64,000 nucleotides of DNA from Pedosphaera parvula Ellin514 (GCF_000172555.1 NZ_ABOX02000008.1:1-64000), one strand, 5' to 3'; positions 51,467 to 61,456 are shown, counted from the stretch's first letter. A program made the numbers and translations. Notes: a model not told the origin generated them from the sequence alone.

Positions 51467-52111
51467 ATGAGAAAGATCCTCCCCATGACGATGGTTGCAG
51501 GGTTTCTTTGCCTTGCAATGAACTCAAACGCAGAAGTGACTCTGTTCTCTGATAATCTGGAGAACGGAGCCAATGGATGGACGATCGCCGGTTCCACCGA
51601 TGGTGTGAATAGTGACGGTGGACTCTGGCATTTGTCTCAACGTTGGTCTGCGAGTACAAATACATCCTGGTATTATGGCCAGGAAAGCACCGGCACCGTT
51701 GGAACCAACGGCTGGAACTATGGATCAATCACCACACCGTCGATTGATCTGACTTCCGTAACCAATGCGGTACTTAGCTACGCGCACCTGACTCGGGGCG
51801 ACAGTTGTCTGCCAATTGATGACGACTACGTCGCCGTTTACGTTTCAACCAACAACTTTGAAACCTTCACCACAGTCGTCGAGGGTCTCCCCAATGGTTG
51901 GAGTCTCTGGGGAAATGCCGGCGCCTATGAAGGGCCCAACGTCACGGTCGACCTGTCTCAGTTCGCAGGTCAAACAATCAAGATTCAATTCTATGTGAGT
52001 TTCAGTCAGGCTTGCGAGGAGCATCTGGATCTTTCCGAGTGCCCTCCAACTGAAGGCTATTACATCGATGACATCGCGGTTGTAGGAAACACCGTCGTTC
52101 CGACGCCGTAA
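51467..52111 (+). CDS. Secreted beta-sandwich protein (choice-of-anchor/MAM-like)
   Basis: 214 residues. A signal peptide (MRKILPMTMVAGFLCLAMNSNA) precedes a domain beginning VTLFSDNLENGANGWTIAGSTDG, with GLWHLSQRW, YGQESTGTVGTNGW, ITTPSIDLTSVTNAVLSY and a final YYIDDIAVVG. This is the order of motifs in jelly-roll domains of the 'choice-of-anchor J' or MAM-like type found in extracellular proteins. There is no PEP-CTERM tail. The C-terminus ends in TVVPTP. A terminator follows. Confidence 0.82.
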   Translation: MRKILPMTMVAGFLCLAMNSNAEVTLFSDNLENGANGWTIAGSTDGVNSDGGLWHLSQRWSASTNTSWYYGQESTGTVGTNGWNYGSITTPSIDLTSVTNAVLSYAHLTRGDSCLPIDDDYVAVYVSTNNFETFTTVVEGLPNGWSLWGNAGAYEGPNVTVDLSQFAGQTIKIQFYVSFSQACEEHLDLSECPPTEGYYIDDIAVVGNTVVPTP

Positions 52112-52131
52112 TAGTAACAGAAAGATTCTTC

Positions 52132-52167
52132 AAGCGTGGCGTGTCCTTTCGCGCCACGCTTTTTTTT
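52132..52167 (+). terminator. Rho-independent terminator after the secreted protein gene
   Basis: AAGCGTGGCG and CGCCACGCTT form a 10-bp stem with an approximately 10-nt loop, followed by eight T. Confidence 0.9.
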
Positions 52168-52190
52168 GTGCCCCAATTCGATTATCGGAA

Positions 52191-54302
52191 TTAATCTGCA
52201 CTCGCGCGAGAGGCCAATGCTCCATCGTGAAAGAATGTGGTATCCGGAATCGGTTGTTTCTCAATACCCGGCCCGCTCCAGGAGAAGCTCAGAGATGGAG
52301 AGCTTTTCGTTTGCGTTGCATAGTAAAGGCGAAATGGATGCTTGCCGGCTTTCAGTCGAATAACACCGCTCTTTTCCGTGTTGGCGGAATAACCAAAATC
52401 CTCGTCAATCACCGTTGCTTCATGGATGCGCAGCAACGCGTGAGTGTCGGCGCCAAGGTAGATTGTGTATTCCCCATCGGTCGGCACATCCAGATAACCG
52501 GTGAAGAGCAATCCGGTTCCGGTTTCGTGCTGTTGAATGGCGATGGTGGGGTGATTTGTTATTCCTGTCGAGGAGGCGTGCAGCATTGTTAATTCAGGAA
52601 GCCAGGGAAAATTGCCTTTATAGGAAGACCAGGTGATGCCAGGTTTCAAGGAAGCAATCGAAACAGCTGGCACCAATTCTTGGTCGTAAGGACGTCGTGC
52701 ATTTACGTCCGGGCGCCGCAGTTGCAGCACCGTGTCTTTCATTTTCTGTTGCAACGCGGCGAATTCAGGCCTGGTGGCGAGATTCATTCTTTCCCCCGGG
52801 TCTTTTGCGAGGTTGTAAATTTCAAAATTGTCGGCGTGCGAAGTCACATTATAGCGAACACCTTGATAATCTCCGATGCGAATGGCCTGCATTTGTTCGC
52901 GCTTACGACCCCGATGCCCGGGTGCGAATTCAGAATAGTTCGGCGTTTTTCCTTCGTTGAAGTATTCAGAATAAACAGTGGACTTCTTCTGTAGGCCATG
53001 ACCGGTGAGCAACGGCAACAGTGAAACTCCATCGCTACGGGCGGGCACGGGAACACCGGCAACTTCGGCGAACGTCGGCATCCAATCATGTGATTGGCTC
53101 GGCTCTGAAGAGGTTCGACCCGGCGAAATGTGCCCCGGCCACCACGCGATCGTCGGCACGCGAAGTCCGCCTTCCAATAGATCGCGCTTGATGCCATCGA
53201 ACGGACCGAAGCTGCTGAAAAAATTCGCGGCGAAAGGCTGTTTCAAATAGGACTCAATCGACGGCCCGTTGTCGGAAGAAAAAACGACGAGCGTGTTGGT
53301 TTCAATGTGAAGGTCTTTTAACAGTTGCAGCAGATCGCCGACGCAATCATCGATGCGGCGCACGGATGTGGCATACCGTTTATAAACATCCGGCCATGGC
53401 ACTTCCGGCGTGTTCGGGTTTCCATCGTCGTCGTAAGTCGCCTTGGCATAATCGGGATGGTACCAGGAATCAATGGTGCCGCTCGCAGTATTGATCATTT
53501 CCCCGCTCTTTCCCAGCCAGCGCAGCCCGCCTTTCGTGCCGCTTCCCGTTGGATACGCCTGCGTCGGCAATTCTGTAGTCGCGTGAGGCGTGTCGAAGGC
53601 GAGATACATGAAAAACGGCTGGGCGACATTTGTCGCGTGCTGATCCAGAATCCATTTCTTTGCGCGGGCCGTGAACAAATCGGCGGTGTAGCACTTGTCC
53701 AGGGTGGATGAGATTTCCTGGTCCATATCCCATACTTGCATCGGCCCCTTGTGCGGACCTTCCTTAGGATAATGTTCATGGCCATCTGCGTGACGCACGT
53801 AGCCGAAGTAATAATCAAACCCTCGCCTGGTTGGGTAGGCGGGCCAGGTTGCTGGAGCGTTACCTTTCCCTTGCAACCCCCATTTGCCAATGGCGGCTGT
53901 TTGATAGCCCGCAGCTTTCAAAACCGTTGCCAGTGTATGATTATTTTCCAATGCCTTGTCGAACTGGTTGTCGCGAACGTTTGCATGTCCCTGATGTACT
54001 CCGAGCAACAAGGACGCACGGGATGGTGCGCATACTGCGGCGGGACAATAATGGTCGGTCAGCTTGATACCCTGTGCTGCCATGGCGTCAAGTTTGGGCG
54101 TCGATTGCCATGGCTTTGCAGGATTGTTCGAAGCTTGTCGCGAGTTCTGAAAAAACGTTCCAACATCACCAAAGCCAAGATCATCGGTGAGGATGAAGAT
54201 AATGTTCGGTTTTGTGAGTTCACCGCCAGCGCAGGCAAATGTGACCAGGATGACGAGAACAGCCAAAGAGACGCGACATAATCTTTTGAGGTGCATTGCC
54301 AT
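52191..54302 (-). CDS. Secreted arylsulfatase with C-terminal PA14-like domain
   Basis: 703 residues with a signal peptide (RLCRVSLAVLVILVTFACAG). The sulfatase signature AVCAPSRASLLLG contains the Cys that becomes formylglycine. KPNIIFILTDDLGFGDVGTFF at the N-terminus supplies metal ligands. Later elements are AAIGKWGLQG, FVVFSSDNGP-like LVVFSSDNGPSIESY, and AGVPVPARSDGVSLLPLLTG. The last ~150 residues (GLLFTGYLDVPTDGEYTIYLGADTHALLRI) form a PA14-like binding domain. It probably acts on sulfated polysaccharides outside the cell. It is the last of four same-strand genes, with 71 bp before it. Confidence 0.93.
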   Translation of the reverse strand: MAMHLKRLCRVSLAVLVILVTFACAGGELTKPNIIFILTDDLGFGDVGTFFQNSRQASNNPAKPWQSTPKLDAMAAQGIKLTDHYCPAAVCAPSRASLLLGVHQGHANVRDNQFDKALENNHTLATVLKAAGYQTAAIGKWGLQGKGNAPATWPAYPTRRGFDYYFGYVRHADGHEHYPKEGPHKGPMQVWDMDQEISSTLDKCYTADLFTARAKKWILDQHATNVAQPFFMYLAFDTPHATTELPTQAYPTGSGTKGGLRWLGKSGEMINTASGTIDSWYHPDYAKATYDDDGNPNTPEVPWPDVYKRYATSVRRIDDCVGDLLQLLKDLHIETNTLVVFSSDNGPSIESYLKQPFAANFFSSFGPFDGIKRDLLEGGLRVPTIAWWPGHISPGRTSSEPSQSHDWMPTFAEVAGVPVPARSDGVSLLPLLTGHGLQKKSTVYSEYFNEGKTPNYSEFAPGHRGRKREQMQAIRIGDYQGVRYNVTSHADNFEIYNLAKDPGERMNLATRPEFAALQQKMKDTVLQLRRPDVNARRPYDQELVPAVSIASLKPGITWSSYKGNFPWLPELTMLHASSTGITNHPTIAIQQHETGTGLLFTGYLDVPTDGEYTIYLGADTHALLRIHEATVIDEDFGYSANTEKSGVIRLKAGKHPFRLYYATQTKSSPSLSFSWSGPGIEKQPIPDTTFFHDGALASRASAD

Positions 54303-54373
54303 ATGCCATAGGGCAGACGGTGTTTGTCTGCAATTGGTTTCAACGAAACAAGGGTCAACGCCCTGACCCTAGC

Positions 54374-55753
54374 TCACGCTTTGCCACTTCTGGCTTGAGC
54401 ATAACCGCTGGGAGCGGCGTTCCATGCCAAGGCAAACAAGGTAGCCCCTATCAAGCTGGCTCCCACCAATACTGCGAGGCCAGCGTTCCATCCCTGGGTC
54501 TGAACCAACCGGCCCAGACCCCAGCCTGACGCCACCGTGCTCAGATAACCAAAGAGTCCTGTTAGCCCGGCTGCGGTAGCGGCGGCACGCTTGGTTCCGA
54601 GATTGGCAGCCATGATTCCGACGAGTGCCTGCGGGGCATAAATGAAAAATCCTGCGGCGCAAAGGAACCCGGTGCTTGCAACGGCAGAGTTTCCAGCCAG
54701 CTTCCAGAATCCCCATACAGCCAATCCTGCCAGCATCATGCAAAACAGACAGGTGCGGGCTCCGCGTCCTCCAAAAACCTTGTCGGTAAGCCAGCCGCCA
54801 AGCAACATTCCAATCACGCCGGAAACTTCGAATCCGAAGAGCATCCAGCCAGCATGGGCCAGTTCGATGCCTTTCGCTTCCTTCAGCATGGTTGCCCCCC
54901 AATCCAACACGGCATAGCGCACCATGTAGACAAAAAAATTCGCTCCTGAGATCAGCCAGATATATGGATTTCCAAAAACTTGCTTCTTCAGGAATTTTTT
55001 GAATTCAGTAGATGATTGTTCGGCTTTTTCATCACCCTCCATTTCCGATCCCGCAACTTCAGGCAAACCGAGTGAGCGCGGGGTGTCGCGAAGCGTTAAC
55101 GCAAGATAAGTCGCACCAAGCATGGCCAGTGCCGCAGGCACCAGGAAACAAAGTCGCCAGCTATAGTGCGCCAAATACCCGCAAAGGACCACGACCACCC
55201 CGGCACCAATGGAGTGTGAGGTATTCCAGATCGACATCTTGGTGGCGAGTTCCTTCGGGGAAAACCAGTGGGTCATCAATCGCGCGCAGGGAGGAAAGCC
55301 CATTCCTTGAAACCAGCCGTTCACCAGCCAGAGCAGACCGAGCACGAGCACTGCGGAACTCAATCCAAAGAAGACATTGACCAATGCAGATAGAACCAGG
55401 GCCACCACCATCAGTGCCCGTGCATTGGCCCGGTCAGCGATGAAGCCATTGGCGAATTTGGACAAACCGTAAAGCACACCGTGCGATGAGAGGAACAGCC
55501 CCAAATCGGATTTGGTGATGTGCAGATCCTTCTCCAGAACCGGCATTGCGATACCTATGTTTTTGCGGACCAGGTAAAAGCAGGCGTAACCGATGAGGCT
55601 GGAAACAAGTATACGCCTTTGCCAAAGGGGAAACTGCTGCTGGATCTCAGCCGGGTTGGTAAGCATCACCTTTGCAGGCGGAGCGGGCTTGAATATATCA
55701 AACACACTGCGCTTGCGAGGCCGGACTGTTTCAATGGGCGCCGTCTCGATCAT
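54374..55753 (-). CDS. MFS transporter of the organophosphate:phosphate antiporter type (GlpT/UhpT-like)
   Basis: 459 residues with about twelve spans after a hydrophilic 45-residue N-terminus. The first span region WQRRILVSSLIGYACFYLVRKNIGIAMPVLEKDLHITKSDLGLFLSSHGVLYGLSKFANGFIADR is typical of the GlpT/UhpT group, which exchanges glycerol-3-phosphate or hexose phosphates for phosphate. It begins 24 bp after the stop of the glycerol-1-phosphate dehydrogenase gene, which makes a phosphorylated glycerol or related polyol phosphate the likely substrate. Confidence 0.9.
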   Translation of the reverse strand: MIETAPIETVRPRKRSVFDIFKPAPPAKVMLTNPAEIQQQFPLWQRRILVSSLIGYACFYLVRKNIGIAMPVLEKDLHITKSDLGLFLSSHGVLYGLSKFANGFIADRANARALMVVALVLSALVNVFFGLSSAVLVLGLLWLVNGWFQGMGFPPCARLMTHWFSPKELATKMSIWNTSHSIGAGVVVVLCGYLAHYSWRLCFLVPAALAMLGATYLALTLRDTPRSLGLPEVAGSEMEGDEKAEQSSTEFKKFLKKQVFGNPYIWLISGANFFVYMVRYAVLDWGATMLKEAKGIELAHAGWMLFGFEVSGVIGMLLGGWLTDKVFGGRGARTCLFCMMLAGLAVWGFWKLAGNSAVASTGFLCAAGFFIYAPQALVGIMAANLGTKRAAATAAGLTGLFGYLSTVASGWGLGRLVQTQGWNAGLAVLVGASLIGATLFALAWNAAPSGYAQARSGKA

Positions 55754-55777
55754 GTTCCAAGCTTCCTGTTGACGAAT

Positions 55778-57130
55778 TTAAATCGGCCAGATCCCGCTTT
55801 TTCCAAACAGGGCATTCAGGCAGTCGTGCAGAACGCCGGCCCGCCGTGCCACATCCAGGACTGTGAACCGGCGGCGAATGTAATACGCCTGCACGAAAGC
55901 CTTCTTCAATCGCTCGCGGGAAATGCCTATCTGCTCGGGTTCCACCGGTGCTCCCACCTGCTGCAGCATCTGCTTGAGCTGGGTGTAAGGAATCAATTGT
56001 GCCCGCAGTTCCTCCTGCAACGTTGGCCAAAGTTGCCTGAGTTTTTCCAATTGTGCCCGCAGTTCCGCCCGGCTCACATACTTGGCGCGGGTTTCCTCCC
56101 ATGCCTTGTCGGTGAAATCATCACTGGCAAACTCTTTGCGCACACAGGTCTCCAGCTCTTTTTCATCCGGCCAGTTGGCACACGCGCTGTGAATATCCAA
56201 CTTATCCAAGGGCATTTTTAACAACTGTTCATAGAGCGCGGTGATGGCCAGGGTGGCGATGCCCACTTTAAATCCGTGCGACGGCGCTTTGCCGTTATGG
56301 GTGTGATGCTGCATGTCCCATAAGTGGCTGAATTGATGTTCAGCTCCTGAAGCGGGACGGCTGGATTTGGTCCATTGCATGGCAAAGCCGCCCAGCATCA
56401 ATCCTTCCGTCAGACTGTTGATCGCATGTGCATCGCGGTTCCGAACGGCAGCGGGGTTGTTCAATGCTTCACGCAAACCGCCCTGGACGATGTCCCACGC
56501 CTGTTGATCAATCTTCTCAATTCCGAGACCAGCCGCCAAAATCCAATCGGCACCCGCAGTCACTTTCGCCAACAAGTCTGCATAACCCGAAGCTGTCATG
56601 TCCGTGGGGGCGTGACGGATGATTTCCAAATCTGCCAGCACCGCGACTGGCGCCGGGCAATTGAAAGTTTGCTTCGAGCCTTGATAGGTGATGGAGGCGC
56701 CAAAGGCTGTGTAACCGTCCATCGAAGCTGCCGTTGCCATGCACATGTACGACCGGCCAACATTATGGGCAGCCAATTTGGTTAAATCATTGATGGTCCC
56801 TGAGCCCAGAGCCACCGGGATGGCATTGTGCTGGCGCAAGGCGTTTTCCAACTGGGTGACAAAGCGATACTCTGCGTAGAGATCCGGGTCCGTGAAGATG
56901 AAAGGCTTTGCCATTGGTATGCCTGCGCCTTCAAAAGCCGCGGATAAGGCGGCACCAGCCAATCCAAAAGTGGTCTCATCACTGATGATGATCGGAGTAG
57001 CTCCGGGAAATTGTTTCTGGAAGATGCCGGGCGCTTCACCGAGATTGTTTTTTCCAATCACCACGGCCCGGGTTTCCCGGGCGGACTGCAACGCTTCACT
57101 GATGGAAAGTCTTCTGCTGATAGGAGCCAT
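55778..57130 (-). CDS. sn-Glycerol-1-phosphate dehydrogenase (AraM/EgsA family)
   Basis: 450 residues. The NAD-dependent iron-type alcohol dehydrogenase-like fold shows PVALGSGTINDLTKLAAHNVGRSYMCMATAASMDGYTAFGASI, the characteristic block of the family. Later come ASGYADLLAKVTAGADWIL and SGAEHQFSHLWDMQHHTHNGKAPSHGFKVGIATL, containing the metal-binding Asp/His residues. It reduces dihydroxyacetone phosphate to sn-glycerol-1-phosphate, a lipid backbone stereoisomer otherwise typical of archaea. An extra C-terminal helical part of about 100 residues is present. It starts 4 bp after the regulator gene. Confidence 0.9.
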   Translation of the reverse strand: MAPISRRLSISEALQSARETRAVVIGKNNLGEAPGIFQKQFPGATPIIISDETTFGLAGAALSAAFEGAGIPMAKPFIFTDPDLYAEYRFVTQLENALRQHNAIPVALGSGTINDLTKLAAHNVGRSYMCMATAASMDGYTAFGASITYQGSKQTFNCPAPVAVLADLEIIRHAPTDMTASGYADLLAKVTAGADWILAAGLGIEKIDQQAWDIVQGGLREALNNPAAVRNRDAHAINSLTEGLMLGGFAMQWTKSSRPASGAEHQFSHLWDMQHHTHNGKAPSHGFKVGIATLAITALYEQLLKMPLDKLDIHSACANWPDEKELETCVRKEFASDDFTDKAWEETRAKYVSRAELRAQLEKLRQLWPTLQEELRAQLIPYTQLKQMLQQVGAPVEPEQIGISRERLKKAFVQAYYIRRRFTVLDVARRAGVLHDCLNALFGKSGIWPI

Positions 57131-57134
57131 AGAG

Positions 57135-58181
57135 TTAAGTGGCGGATTGCCCTTTTTTCTTTACGTAATTGTTCTTGATCGCCCTCGTCGTGATACCGGA
57201 ATTGTTTGCTTTGTTGTTCGACGCCTGAATATTTTCCGGCAGCTCCAGCAGAGTCTTGGCACCCACATCGTCAATGATGAGTGACTTTAACAAATTCCCC
57301 TTGATGGCAGCGGCGATTGCGAGCGCTCGGTCACTCCCCACTACGGCTGCGACCACCTGCGGAATGCGGCGTAACTGCTCAAACTCAATGCTTACCACCC
57401 GGTCGCGCCACAAGGACTGACACTCCTGGCCGTGAATATCAAAAAACCTTCCGCAAATTTCGCCTACCGCTCCCAGGTCTTGCAGGGTGTGGACTTCTTT
57501 TTCTGGCAACATCCCCCGCTCCACGAAAACGGAGTTGGACAGCGTGCCAACCCCGATCAGGGCTAGGTCGGCTTTTGACATCCGTTGACGAACGGAATCG
57601 ATTTGAGACAGGGCCGTAAAAGATTCGCGCGTTTTCTTGTCGGGCAAAAATGCGGGAGTATTCAAAGTTATAAAGGAACCTCCGCAATGTCTGGCAATGG
57701 TTCTGGCGACCTCCAGGGCATCCACGGGGCCGATATGCGAATCGATGCTCCCCATCGTTTGTACAACGGTAATGTCCTTGCACCGAACCTCCGGTAGTGA
57801 TTGAACAATTTCCTTCAGTGTCCGTCCACCCGATACGGCCACGGTCATTCCCGGTTGGAGCAGTGAGGCGACCAGCGGTGCTGCAAAATGTGCCACCATT
57901 CTCCGGAAGTCCTCCGGCGCAATGTTGCTCGAAGACCGGATCACATAGGCGGAAAGAAGACCAAAACGGTCTTGTAATGCTTTTTCCAGATCGCGATTCC
58001 TAAATTCATATTCTGCCACCGTGATCTGCACGATGCCACGCTGCCTGGCTTCGGCCAACAAGCGTGAAATCTTCGCCTGGGACACGTTTATGAACTTGGC
58101 GATGTCTGTTTGCGGCAAATTGTCCACGTAGTACAGCTTCGCGGCCAAATGCACTGGGTCATGCGTGTAACTTTCCGACAT
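57135..58181 (-). CDS. SorC/DeoR-type sugar-binding transcriptional regulator
   Basis: 348 residues. The N-terminal helix-turn-helix is HLAAKLYYVDNLPQTDIAKFINVSQAKISRLLAEARQRGIV. The effector domain follows with DLEKALQDRFGLLSAYVI, TVAVSGGRTLKEIVQSLP, IGVGTLSNSVFVERGML and VVGSDRALAIAAAIKGNLLKSLIIDD near the end. SorC-type proteins bind phosphorylated sugars or polyols. It heads the run with the G1P dehydrogenase (4 bp), the transporter and the sulfatase, and likely senses a glycerol phosphate-type metabolite. An inverted repeat overlaps its start codon. Confidence 0.92.
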   Translation of the reverse strand: MSESYTHDPVHLAAKLYYVDNLPQTDIAKFINVSQAKISRLLAEARQRGIVQITVAEYEFRNRDLEKALQDRFGLLSAYVIRSSSNIAPEDFRRMVAHFAAPLVASLLQPGMTVAVSGGRTLKEIVQSLPEVRCKDITVVQTMGSIDSHIGPVDALEVARTIARHCGGSFITLNTPAFLPDKKTRESFTALSQIDSVRQRMSKADLALIGVGTLSNSVFVERGMLPEKEVHTLQDLGAVGEICGRFFDIHGQECQSLWRDRVVSIEFEQLRRIPQVVAAVVGSDRALAIAAAIKGNLLKSLIIDDVGAKTLLELPENIQASNNKANNSGITTRAIKNNYVKKKGQSAT

Positions 58182-58214
58182 GAATAATTATTACGGATAA
58201 CTATACATATTCAT
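58180..58214. promoter_or_regulatory. Candidate SorC operator
   Basis: ATGAATA (58180-58186) and TATTCAT (58208-58214) form a 7-bp inverted repeat with a 21-bp AT-rich spacer, overlapping the regulator start. Its position fits autoregulation, but length and spacing are only suggestive. Confidence 0.4.
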
Positions 58215-58315
58215 ATCGGAACCTTCCCTGGCTGGTCAATTATATTCGTTTGCGGACCAAATTGCTGACGCGAGGGAAAAGCCGGTGATATGTCGTGCAT
58301 CGAAAGCTGCCACGC

Positions 58316-61300
58316 TCAGGACGTCAATAAGTCCTGAATTTCCTCCCAGCTCAGCGCTTCTGCCAATTGTTCCTCCCCACCCAACATCCCCTGAAAGAGT
58401 GCGCGTTTACGGGTTTGTAAATTGAGGATCTTTTCTTCAACGGTTCCGCGCGTGATCAGCTTATAGCTGGTGACCACCCTTTTCTGACCAATTCGGTGGG
58501 CCCGGTCCGTGGCTTGCGCTTCGACCGCTGGATTCCACCAGGGATCGAAATGGATGACGGTATCGGCGCCGGTCAGATTTAAACCGGTGCCGCCCGCCTT
58601 GAGGCTGATGAGGAACACGGGAATGCGCGAGTCTCTTTGAAATCGCTCCACGACCTGGGCGCGGTCCTTCGTCGCACCGTCCAGGTAACAAAACTCGATG
58701 TTTTCAGCCGCTAACCGCTCGCGCAATAATCCAAGCATCGTGGTGAACTGGCTGAAGACCAATACGCGGTGTCCCCCATCGACGACTTCTTCCAGCAATT
58801 CGCCGAAGAGTTCCACTTTTCCAGAAGGCTCAGAAGGTTTGGCTTCCAACTTCGATTCCAGAAGACGCAAGTCGCAACAGATTTGCCGCAGCCGCAACAA
58901 GGCCGTGAGTACGACCATTCGACTTTTGTTCAGGCCATTGGCATCCACGGCATTGACGATTTCTTTCCGGCTGGCCTCAAGCACCTGCTGGTAAAGCGCG
59001 CGTTGACCTTCGTTGAGTTCGCAATAGCTTACCTGCTCGATTTTCTCGGGCAGATCCTTTGCAACTTCCCGTTTCAGGCGGCGCAACATGAAGGGGCGCA
59101 AACGGCGCGCCAGCCGTTTCTGCACCTCGAGGTTTTTCTCCCGGACGATGGGAGCCTCATAGCGTTCCTTGAAATCTTGAGCCGAACCCAAATACCCCGG
59201 CATCAGGAAGTCGAAGATGGACCAGAGATCCAGTACGGAATTTTCCAGTGGCGTGCCGGTGAGCACCAGTCGCCGCCTGGTTCGAATCGATTTTACCGCC
59301 TGTGCATTCTGTGTCTGGCGGTTTTTGATGTGCTGTGCTTCATCCAGCACCACCGTGTCAAATTCCAGGCCGCGATAATGTTCCGCATCGCGCCGCAGAA
59401 GTGCATAGCTGGTAATCACCAAATCTTTTTGGGAAATCTCCGCGAACAGACTGTGACGCTGAGGCCCGTGGAGCGCCACTACGCGCAGTTCAGGAGTGAA
59501 CTTCGCAGCCTCGGCCGCCCAGTTGAAAACGAGTGAGGTGGGACACACCACGAGTACGGGCGCGTTCAGATTTTTGAGACTACGTAGCGCATTGATTATG
59601 GCCAGCACTTGCAAAGTTTTTCCGAGGCCCATCTCGTCTGCCAAAATGCCCCCGAACCCGTTGTCCCGCAGGAACTGCAACCAGGCCACACCTTCCTTCT
59701 GGTAGGGGCGAAGAACTGAATCGAGTTCACCCAAGGGCGGCGGTTCGATTTTTATATCGCCACGTTGCTGTGCGGCCCGCTGTGTCCAGGCTGTGGGTGC
59801 CTGCACTTTCCAACCACTCTGTTGGCGCAATGTGGCTTCGAGAAAACCGGCCTGCGCATTGCTCATGCGATAGCCATTCGCATGCTGCTGCGGAGAAGCA
59901 TCGACGAGGACCTCCTGCAATTCTTCCACTGCGCCGGTGTCGATGATGGCATACTTGCCGTTCTTCAGACGAGTGTGGCTTTGGCCGGAAAGCAGGAGGC
60001 GTTGCACATCTGCCGGGGCAAAACGCTCGCCCCCGCGTGTGTCGTACGTGACGCTTAGGTCGAACCACTGCTCACCGGAAGGAGTAATCTGAAATTTCGG
60101 CTCGATGCGCTCGAGATTATTTTGCGTGCTGCGTTCCAACCGCTCTTCCAGGGTAACGATCCAGTCTTTTTCCAGACGCTGATACTCGCGCGCGAAAAAG
60201 TTTAGAACAGGATTTTGACCGTTGAGATGAAAAAGACCTTTTGCATCCGGGCCGGTGAATCCATTTCGCAGGAGGCGCGCCAAGGCTTCCTGTTCTGCAT
60301 TAAAATTGCGAGTGCGGTAGGTCGTGGGCGAAGCCGGGTCGGCAAGCCAGGGCGAATCGGCAGCCATGGAAGCCACCGGCTTGTCGCCATAGAAACATTC
60401 CAGCTTCGCTTCCAGCATTGCCAATCCACCAGCGAGGTGCAGTTTGAAGCGTGGAGTCGCCGGTTCCAATTCAAAATCTTCCAGTGAAAAATTCGCTGCG
60501 ACATCGGAATTGGCTGCCAGCCTGGGCCACTCAATGTTGAGGAATTGAGGAACCTGATTTCGCAGCATGCGCAGCGGTCCGTTCAATAAGTTTTCCAGTC
60601 CGGCGGGCAAACCCAACGGCTGCAATTTTGTTCCTTGAAAAGCCCATGACGTTGCTCCCCGCAACAGGCCATTCGGGATTGCGCCCTTCAGGCGAAGAAC
60701 GATTTCTCCGTTCTCTTGAAGGGTGGCTTCGATTTTGAGCGGCAACGGGTCATTCGAAATTTCCAACGTTTGAGTCTTGCCCAAGGTCATGTTGGGATGA
60801 CCGGCCAGCTTCGGCAGGAGTTCAACCAGTTGGCTGGCGTTCAACATGAGCATCGCCGGAGTGTCGCCTTCCGCCAATTGTTCCACGCCATTAAGCAGAG
60901 CCGAGTCTTGCTCCGTAAGTTGGAATGGCGTGCTCAGCGGGAGAGCATTCAGAGGAACACGGCCTCCCTGCCACTTTCCTTCGAGGTACAGCATTACCCT
61001 GCCCTTCGTGGCTGCCTCGGCAAAATTGGGGGGCAGAATGGCAAAGATTTCCAAAGGCTCGCCTCTTTCCCCGATGGCCGCCCGTTGGATGGCCTTGCTG
61101 CTGGCCTTTGGCACCACCTTGGCAGGTTCTGATTTTACCGGCTTCTTATCCGTGGTCTGGGGCACTGGTGTCTGGCCTTTGACGTAGTGCAAGCCGACGG
61201 CTACTGAATGCGCGCAAATCAACCCGCGCTGGCGAGAATCGCGGCAAGGGCAAAGGTTATCAGCGTCGGAGGCGCTGCGGATGACGAGCCCGGCGCGAAG

Positions 61301-61456
61301 CGTGGTGCTGCCTTCCTGCACAGTTCCTTTGAGTGTCGGCGGTTGCCACTCTGAACTGAGCACGCGATTTCCAACCAATAGAGTGCGCGCCTGTTTCACG
61401 GCTTCCCAGCCGGCCAGTTTGGCAAAAAGTGCATCGTTCAGTTCCACATTACTCAC
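58316..61456 (-). CDS. SNF2-family helicase with N-terminal SWIM zinc finger
   Basis: 1046 residues from GTG 61456. A SWIM-type Cys/His motif lies near residue 70-90 (CPCRDSRQRGLICAHSVAV). The ATPase core from about residue 590 shows FGGILADEMGLGKTLQVLAII (motif I), LVVCPTSLVFNW, VVLDEAQHIKN (motif II), RLVLTGTPLENS (III), and the C-terminal lobe SQFTTMLGLL, LISLKAGGTGLNLTGADTVIHFDPWWNPAVEAQATDRAHRIGQ (V/VI). Proteins of this group translocate on DNA and are linked to transcription or repair, or RNA polymerase recycling. No partner gene is adjacent. Confidence 0.95.
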   Translation of the reverse strand: MSNVELNDALFAKLAGWEAVKQARTLLVGNRVLSSEWQPPTLKGTVQEGSTTLRAGLVIRSASDADNLCPCRDSRQRGLICAHSVAVGLHYVKGQTPVPQTTDKKPVKSEPAKVVPKASSKAIQRAAIGERGEPLEIFAILPPNFAEAATKGRVMLYLEGKWQGGRVPLNALPLSTPFQLTEQDSALLNGVEQLAEGDTPAMLMLNASQLVELLPKLAGHPNMTLGKTQTLEISNDPLPLKIEATLQENGEIVLRLKGAIPNGLLRGATSWAFQGTKLQPLGLPAGLENLLNGPLRMLRNQVPQFLNIEWPRLAANSDVAANFSLEDFELEPATPRFKLHLAGGLAMLEAKLECFYGDKPVASMAADSPWLADPASPTTYRTRNFNAEQEALARLLRNGFTGPDAKGLFHLNGQNPVLNFFAREYQRLEKDWIVTLEERLERSTQNNLERIEPKFQITPSGEQWFDLSVTYDTRGGERFAPADVQRLLLSGQSHTRLKNGKYAIIDTGAVEELQEVLVDASPQQHANGYRMSNAQAGFLEATLRQQSGWKVQAPTAWTQRAAQQRGDIKIEPPPLGELDSVLRPYQKEGVAWLQFLRDNGFGGILADEMGLGKTLQVLAIINALRSLKNLNAPVLVVCPTSLVFNWAAEAAKFTPELRVVALHGPQRHSLFAEISQKDLVITSYALLRRDAEHYRGLEFDTVVLDEAQHIKNRQTQNAQAVKSIRTRRRLVLTGTPLENSVLDLWSIFDFLMPGYLGSAQDFKERYEAPIVREKNLEVQKRLARRLRPFMLRRLKREVAKDLPEKIEQVSYCELNEGQRALYQQVLEASRKEIVNAVDANGLNKSRMVVLTALLRLRQICCDLRLLESKLEAKPSEPSGKVELFGELLEEVVDGGHRVLVFSQFTTMLGLLRERLAAENIEFCYLDGATKDRAQVVERFQRDSRIPVFLISLKAGGTGLNLTGADTVIHFDPWWNPAVEAQATDRAHRIGQKRVVTSYKLITRGTVEEKILNLQTRKRALFQGMLGGEEQLAEALSWEEIQDLLTS

